This document shows positions 60,672-64,000 of a stretch of DNA of 64,000 nucleotides, one piece after another. Source of the stretch: Streptomyces sp. NBC_00223 (GTDB lineage Bacteria; Actinomycetota; Actinomycetes; Streptomycetales; Streptomycetaceae); contig NZ_CP108109.1 of the NCBI RefSeq assembly GCF_036199905.1, positions 7,842,001 through 7,906,000 on the forward strand, in the 5' to 3' direction. The notes under the pieces were generated by a model. That model had not been told where the DNA came from. It was given only the letters and a program-made list of their open reading frames with translations, and did not search any database. The position numbers and the translations under genes were made by a program. The number at the start of each line of letters is the position of its first letter. Position 1 is the stretch's first letter.

Positions 60672-61610
60672 TCAGGACAGCCCGAAGCGTTCCCGCAGGA
60701 AGCGCGCCGCGTGAAGGTTGGCGGTCCGGGCCGCGTCGACCGCGCCGGCCATGGCGAAGAACCCGTGCGCCATGCCGGGGTACCGGCTGAGTTCCACCGG
60801 GACCCCTTCCTCGGTGAGCCGTCGGGCGTACTCCTCCCCCTGGTCGCGCAGCGGATCGTACTCGGCGGTGATGACCAGGGCCGGCGGCAGCCCGCTCAGG
60901 TCCTTGGCCCGCAGCGGCGAGGCCAGCGGGTCCGCGGCGTCCTCGGGGTCGGCCAGGTAGTGGCGCGCGTACCAGGCCACCGAGTGGTGGTTGAACAGCC
61001 AGGGATCGTCGTTGTCGCGCATCGACCCGTCGTCGGCCCGCTGGTCGGTGTTGGGGTACACCAGGAGCTGGCCGGCCAGGGCGATGTCGCCGTCCGCGCG
61101 GGCCAGCAGGGTCACCGCGGCCGCGAGGTTGCCGCCGGCGCTGTCGCCGCCGACCGCCAGCCGGTCCGGATCGGCGCCGAGTTCACCGGCGTGCGCGGCG
61201 ACCCACCGCAGGGCCGCGTGGCAGTCGTCCACCGCCGCCGGGAACGGGTGCTCGGGCGCGAGCCGGTACCCGACGGTGACGACCAGGCAGCCGACCTCCT
61301 CGGCCAGGACGCGGCAGAGGGCGTCGGAGGTCTCGATGCTGCCGAGGGCCCACCCGCCGCCGAAGAAGTAGAGCAGCGCGGGCAGCGGCCGCTCGCCGCT
61401 CGGCCGGTAGATCCGCACGGGCAGGTCGCCGCCGGGGCCGGGCAGTTGCCGGTCGGTGACCTCGTGCAGGGGTCGCGGGGCGCCGCCGGACGCCTGGATC
61501 GAGGCCAGATCGGCGGCGCGGGCCTCCTCCAGCGAGAGCGCGTAGAGAGGCGCCTCACCGCTGCGGGCGCGCTGGTCCCGCAGGGCCTGGAGCTGGGGGT
61601 CGAGGGGCAT
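60672..61610 (-). CDS. HSL-family alpha/beta hydrolase (esterase)
   Basis: 312-residue hydrolase of the hormone-sensitive-lipase group. Nucleophile GDSAGGNLAAA, acid EYDPLRDQGEEYA, base GMAHGFFAM, and GYRLAPEHPFPAAVDD. The oxyanion motif is FGGGW, not the usual HGGGW (YFFGGGWALGS), a substitution that may alter activity. Start ATG 61610 with GGAGG at 6 nt. It follows the PPTase by 86 bases on the same strand and could share its transcript. Confidence 0.9.
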   Translation of the reverse strand: MPLDPQLQALRDQRARSGEAPLYALSLEEARAADLASIQASGGAPRPLHEVTDRQLPGPGGDLPVRIYRPSGERPLPALLYFFGGGWALGSIETSDALCRVLAEEVGCLVVTVGYRLAPEHPFPAAVDDCHAALRWVAAHAGELGADPDRLAVGGDSAGGNLAAAVTLLARADGDIALAGQLLVYPNTDQRADDGSMRDNDDPWLFNHHSVAWYARHYLADPEDAADPLASPLRAKDLSGLPPALVITAEYDPLRDQGEEYARRLTEEGVPVELSRYPGMAHGFFAMAGAVDAARTANLHAARFLRERFGLS

Positions 61611-61696
61611 GCCGTTCCTCCGCGTACGTAAAAGAAGACAAGTCGTCAAAGTGCCCGGCGCTTAATGCCCTTAAGGCTGCTCGCGCTGTTCGCGTG

Positions 61697-62521
61697 TCAG
61701 CCCGTCGGGTCGCCGGAGGCCGGGCCGGGCCAGGTCCATCGGTGCCAGGTCACCAGGTAGCCCGCCGGGCCGGCCAGGGCGACGGCCGCCCGGTAGCCGC
61801 GCGGCGCGGCGATGTCCGTGATGCGGTATCCGCGGGCCCAGGTGTCCTCGCTGTGGAGACCCGCCGCCCGCCCGCCGGCTCCCTCCCCGTCGCCCGGCGC
61901 GCCCACGTGGCCCACCGGCCCGCCGAGTCCGCCCACCCGTCCGTCGAGGTCGTGCACCGGAATCCGCAGCCCCTGCGTCAGCCGCCCGCCGTGCGCCTTG
62001 ACCAGGGCCTCCTTGCGGGCCCACAGCCGGGCGAACCGCTCGGCCCTGCGCTCGGCGTCCGGCACCGCGCGGACCAGCCGGGCCTCCTCCGGCGGGAAGT
62101 AGCGCCGCGCCATCGCGGCCGCGTCCACCCTCGGCAGCACCTGCTGGACGTCCACGCCCACCGGACGCGACGCCGTGACCGCGACCATCGCGACCTCGCC
62201 GGAATGGGAGAGGTTGACCTGCGTCCCGCACCACCGGCCGGCCAGCTCCGGCTTGCCGTGCGGCCCGTGCGTCCAGCGGATGTCCGCGGCCGGCGCCCCG
62301 AGCCGCCCGGCGACGATGTGCCGCACGGCGCCATGGGCGACCACGAACCGGCGCCGGTCGTCGGCCGACCGGTAGGCGTCGGCCCGCCGCCGTTCCGCGG
62401 CGTCGAGCACGGCGAGCAGGTCCGCGAGCACCGGCTCCGAGCGCTGGTCGGGCACCAGCCACACCTGGACGGTGTCCCCGGGGCCGTCCCCCGCGTCGGC
62501 GGCCGGGGGCAGGCCGTTCAC
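61697..62521 (-). CDS. 4'-phosphopantetheinyl transferase (Sfp-type)
   Basis: 274-residue PPTase that converts apo carrier proteins of NRPS/PKS to the holo form. Seen: VNLSHSGEVAMVAV, the metal-binding SRPVGVDVQQV, and the signature RLWARKEALVKAHGGRL, ending in a WHRWTWP segment. GTG 62521 overlaps the aminotransferase stop (GTGA), so the two are translationally coupled. This ties it to the hydroxyphenylglycine genes and supports a nonribosomal peptide cluster. Confidence 0.9.
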   Translation of the reverse strand: MNGLPPAADAGDGPGDTVQVWLVPDQRSEPVLADLLAVLDAAERRRADAYRSADDRRRFVVAHGAVRHIVAGRLGAPAADIRWTHGPHGKPELAGRWCGTQVNLSHSGEVAMVAVTASRPVGVDVQQVLPRVDAAAMARRYFPPEEARLVRAVPDAERRAERFARLWARKEALVKAHGGRLTQGLRIPVHDLDGRVGGLGGPVGHVGAPGDGEGAGGRAAGLHSEDTWARGYRITDIAAPRGYRAAVALAGPAGYLVTWHRWTWPGPASGDPTG

Positions 62522-63846
62522 CGCGCCACCGCCGGGTCGGCCCGGTCCGCGACCAGTGCGGCCAGCCGCCGTACGCCCTCCTCGATCCGCTCGGGTTCCA
62601 GGGCGCTGCACGACAGCCGGATCGAGCGGCGGCCCCCGCCGGCGGACCGTTCGCCGTAGAAGAAGCTCATCGGGGTCCACAGCACCCCGTAGTCGAGCCC
62701 GGAGGTCTCCAGCAGGCTCTCGTCGGCGGTCAGCGGGACATCGACCACCGCGAAGAAACCGCCGTCGGGCGCGTTCCAGCGGACCCGCGGGTCGGCGCCG
62801 AACGACCGCTCCAGCGCGGCCAGCAGCGTGCGCATGTTGTCGCGGTAGAACGCGGTCTTCGCCTTGCCCGCCGCCCGCGGGCTGCAACCCGACTCGACCA
62901 GGAAGCCGCCGATCACCGCCTGCGCCAACGGAGAGGTGTTCACCGTGATCAGGCTCTTGACCGACGACAGCTCGTCCGCGAGCAGCGTGCGCCGCCCCGC
63001 CGCGTCGACCACCGTCTGGTCCGCGACGAGGAAGCCCACCCGGGCGCCGGGGAAGCAGGACTTGGCGAACGAGCCGAGGTAGACCACCCGCTGCCCGGTG
63101 TCCAGCGCCTTGAGGGTCGGCCGGGGTTCGTCGTCGAGCCCGAACAGGCCGTACGGATCGTCCTCCAGGATCAGCAGGTCCGCCTCCGCCGCCACGTCGA
63201 GCAGCCGGCGCCGGGCCGGTACCGGCATCGAGGCCCCGGACGGGTTGGCGAAGTTCGGCACCAGATACAGGGCGCGCGGCCGTCGGCCGCTCGCCCGGAC
63301 CTCGGCCGCCACCGTCAGCACCGTCTCCGGGTCGAGCCCGTCGGCCGACTCGGGCACCGGCACGACCTCGACGCCGAGCACCCGGGCCGCCCCGGTGAGC
63401 CCGACGTAGCAGGGCTCGACGGCCAGCACCACGTCACCGGGCCCGGCGCACAGCCCGCGCAGCGCGACGACCATGGCCTCCTGGCAGCCGGTGGTGACCA
63501 TCACCGCCTGCTCGGGCACCTCGACACCCTCGTCCACCAGGAGCATCCGGGCGATCAGCGCGCCGAGATAGCCGTTGGTCCGGCCGTACTGGAGCAGCTG
63601 CCGCTGCCGCTGCTCGTGGCTGAGGCCCAGCTCCTCCAGATGGGCCAGATAGGTCCGCAGATACCGGTCCACGTCGTCGGTCGTGTGGAAGCCGTCGTAC
63701 GGCCGTCCCGCCGCGAGCGAGATGGCGTCCGGGAACCGGGCGGCGACCTCGTTGAGGAAGTTCATCGACGCCGACTCCGGGTCGGACACCGACCCGTGCA
63801 GCTCCTCGCGTACCAGCTCCACCGCCATCGTCCGCTCCACTGTCAT
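62518..63846 (-). CDS. hpgT: HpgT-like aminotransferase (4-/3,5-dihydroxyphenylglycine type)
   Basis: 442-residue class I PLP aminotransferase. The N-terminus MNFLNEVAARFPDAISLAAG and the segment LLQYGRTNGYLGALI are, from memory, like HpgT/DpgT, which aminate hydroxyphenylglyoxylate to hydroxyphenylglycine. PLP Lys in YLGSFAKSCFPGARVGF, Asp in LLILEDDPYG. Start ATG 63846 overlaps the upstream stop (ATGA); ATG 63828 (MAVELVREEL) has a better-spaced GGAG. The neighbour is a hydroxymandelate-oxidase-like gene, the preceding step of the same pathway. A more general aminotransferase cannot be excluded. Confidence 0.78.
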   Translation of the reverse strand: MTVERTMAVELVREELHGSVSDPESASMNFLNEVAARFPDAISLAAGRPYDGFHTTDDVDRYLRTYLAHLEELGLSHEQRQRQLLQYGRTNGYLGALIARMLLVDEGVEVPEQAVMVTTGCQEAMVVALRGLCAGPGDVVLAVEPCYVGLTGAARVLGVEVVPVPESADGLDPETVLTVAAEVRASGRRPRALYLVPNFANPSGASMPVPARRRLLDVAAEADLLILEDDPYGLFGLDDEPRPTLKALDTGQRVVYLGSFAKSCFPGARVGFLVADQTVVDAAGRRTLLADELSSVKSLITVNTSPLAQAVIGGFLVESGCSPRAAGKAKTAFYRDNMRTLLAALERSFGADPRVRWNAPDGGFFAVVDVPLTADESLLETSGLDYGVLWTPMSFFYGERSAGGGRRSIRLSCSALEPERIEEGVRRLAALVADRADPAVAR

Positions 63847-64000
63847 CTCCCCGTTCCGAGTACCACCGCGGACCTGTCGACGGACGCCAGGTCCGGTCGT
63901 CCGGTCAGTGCCATGGTGTGCGCGAGTTCCTCCGTGGCCAGGTCGAGCACGCCGGCCACCCCGGCGGCGCCGTCCGCCGCCAGTCCCCACAGGACCGGCC
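63843..64000 (-). CDS. hmo: Alpha-hydroxy-acid (hydroxymandelate) oxidase, C-terminus only
   Basis: The last ~52 residues of a protein whose body lies beyond the window: PVLWGLAADGAAGVAGVLDL, then ATEELAHTMALTGRPDLASV. This matches the end of FMN-dependent alpha-hydroxy-acid oxidases (WGLA...GVxxVLxxLxxELxxTMALTG). With the adjacent HpgT-like gene, the likely member is hydroxymandelate oxidase (Hmo), making hydroxyphenylglyoxylate. Stop overlaps the aminotransferase start (ATGA). Confidence 0.68.
   Translation of the reverse strand, partial: PVLWGLAADGAAGVAGVLDLATEELAHTMALTGRPDLASVDRSAVVLGTGR

Noticed and set aside
61661..61675. CTTAA-N5-TTAAG inverted repeat between the esterase and PPTase
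   Set aside because: Only 5-bp arms; expected by chance in a few kilobases, and no promoter evidence supports it.

Overview
The window is very G+C-rich, uses GTG starts freely, and has G/C at almost every third codon position. Families such as DUF6296, DUF6126, DUF6204, DUF6629, class F sortase and DUF4232 place it in a Streptomyces-like actinomycete chromosome. No rRNA, tRNA, CRISPR array, insertion sequence or phage gene was seen. Most of it reads as ordinary chromosome, with one secondary-metabolism edge at the far right.

Left part (1-18.2 kb): a truncated acyl-CoA dehydrogenase, a FUSC membrane protein, a winged-helix regulator with a possible upstream mini-ORF, a universal stress protein, an SRPBCC protein, and a three-gene XRE / ImmA-like metallopeptidase / membrane-protein cassette. 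These are followed by a GNAT enzyme, a DUF6629 protein, a baeRF3 protein, a glutaminase-STAS fusion, a lipoprotein, and a five-gene DUF4129-MoxR-DUF58 operon joined by 4-base overlaps.

Sugar block (18.2-25.3 kb): a beta-mannosidase and a LacI regulator (+) converge on a carbohydrate ABC importer (-). AT-rich, LacI-like sites lie in front of both transcription units, which suggests one mannoside-utilisation regulon.

Metal, cobalamin and sulfur block (25.3-34.3 kb): an orphan methyltransferase preceded by an infC-leader-like fragment; a nickel/cobalt permease with a Nur-like box; then a promoter, a cobalamin riboswitch and cbtB-cbtA-(2Fe-2S protein)-cobF-cobK. Opposite lies metY-metX, headed by a cysteine-containing leader peptide. 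metX has no canonical start codon and probably uses CTG overlapping the metY stop.

Middle (34.4-53.9 kb): NhaA-DsbA fusion, an alpha/beta hydrolase lacking the usual catalytic His, flotillin, a multidomain secreted GH8 enzyme behind a perfect palindrome, NDH-2, RNase HI, a PP2C phosphatase, and an XRE-cupin regulator with paired palindromic operators plus DUF6126. Next is a four-gene surface module: wall-anchored DUF4232, class F sortase, ECF sigma factor, membrane-tethered DUF4232. A VWA surface pair, TetR and SRPBCC genes follow.

Right part (53.9-64 kb): NAD kinase, DUF6204, a locally duplicated non-coding stretch, VOC and YunG-like proteins, a serine hydrolase, a cytochrome P450 and an HSL-type esterase. 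At the edge are a coupled Sfp-type PPTase, an HpgT-like aminotransferase and the tail of a hydroxymandelate-oxidase-like protein. The last three look like the border of a hydroxyphenylglycine-containing nonribosomal peptide cluster that continues past the right edge.
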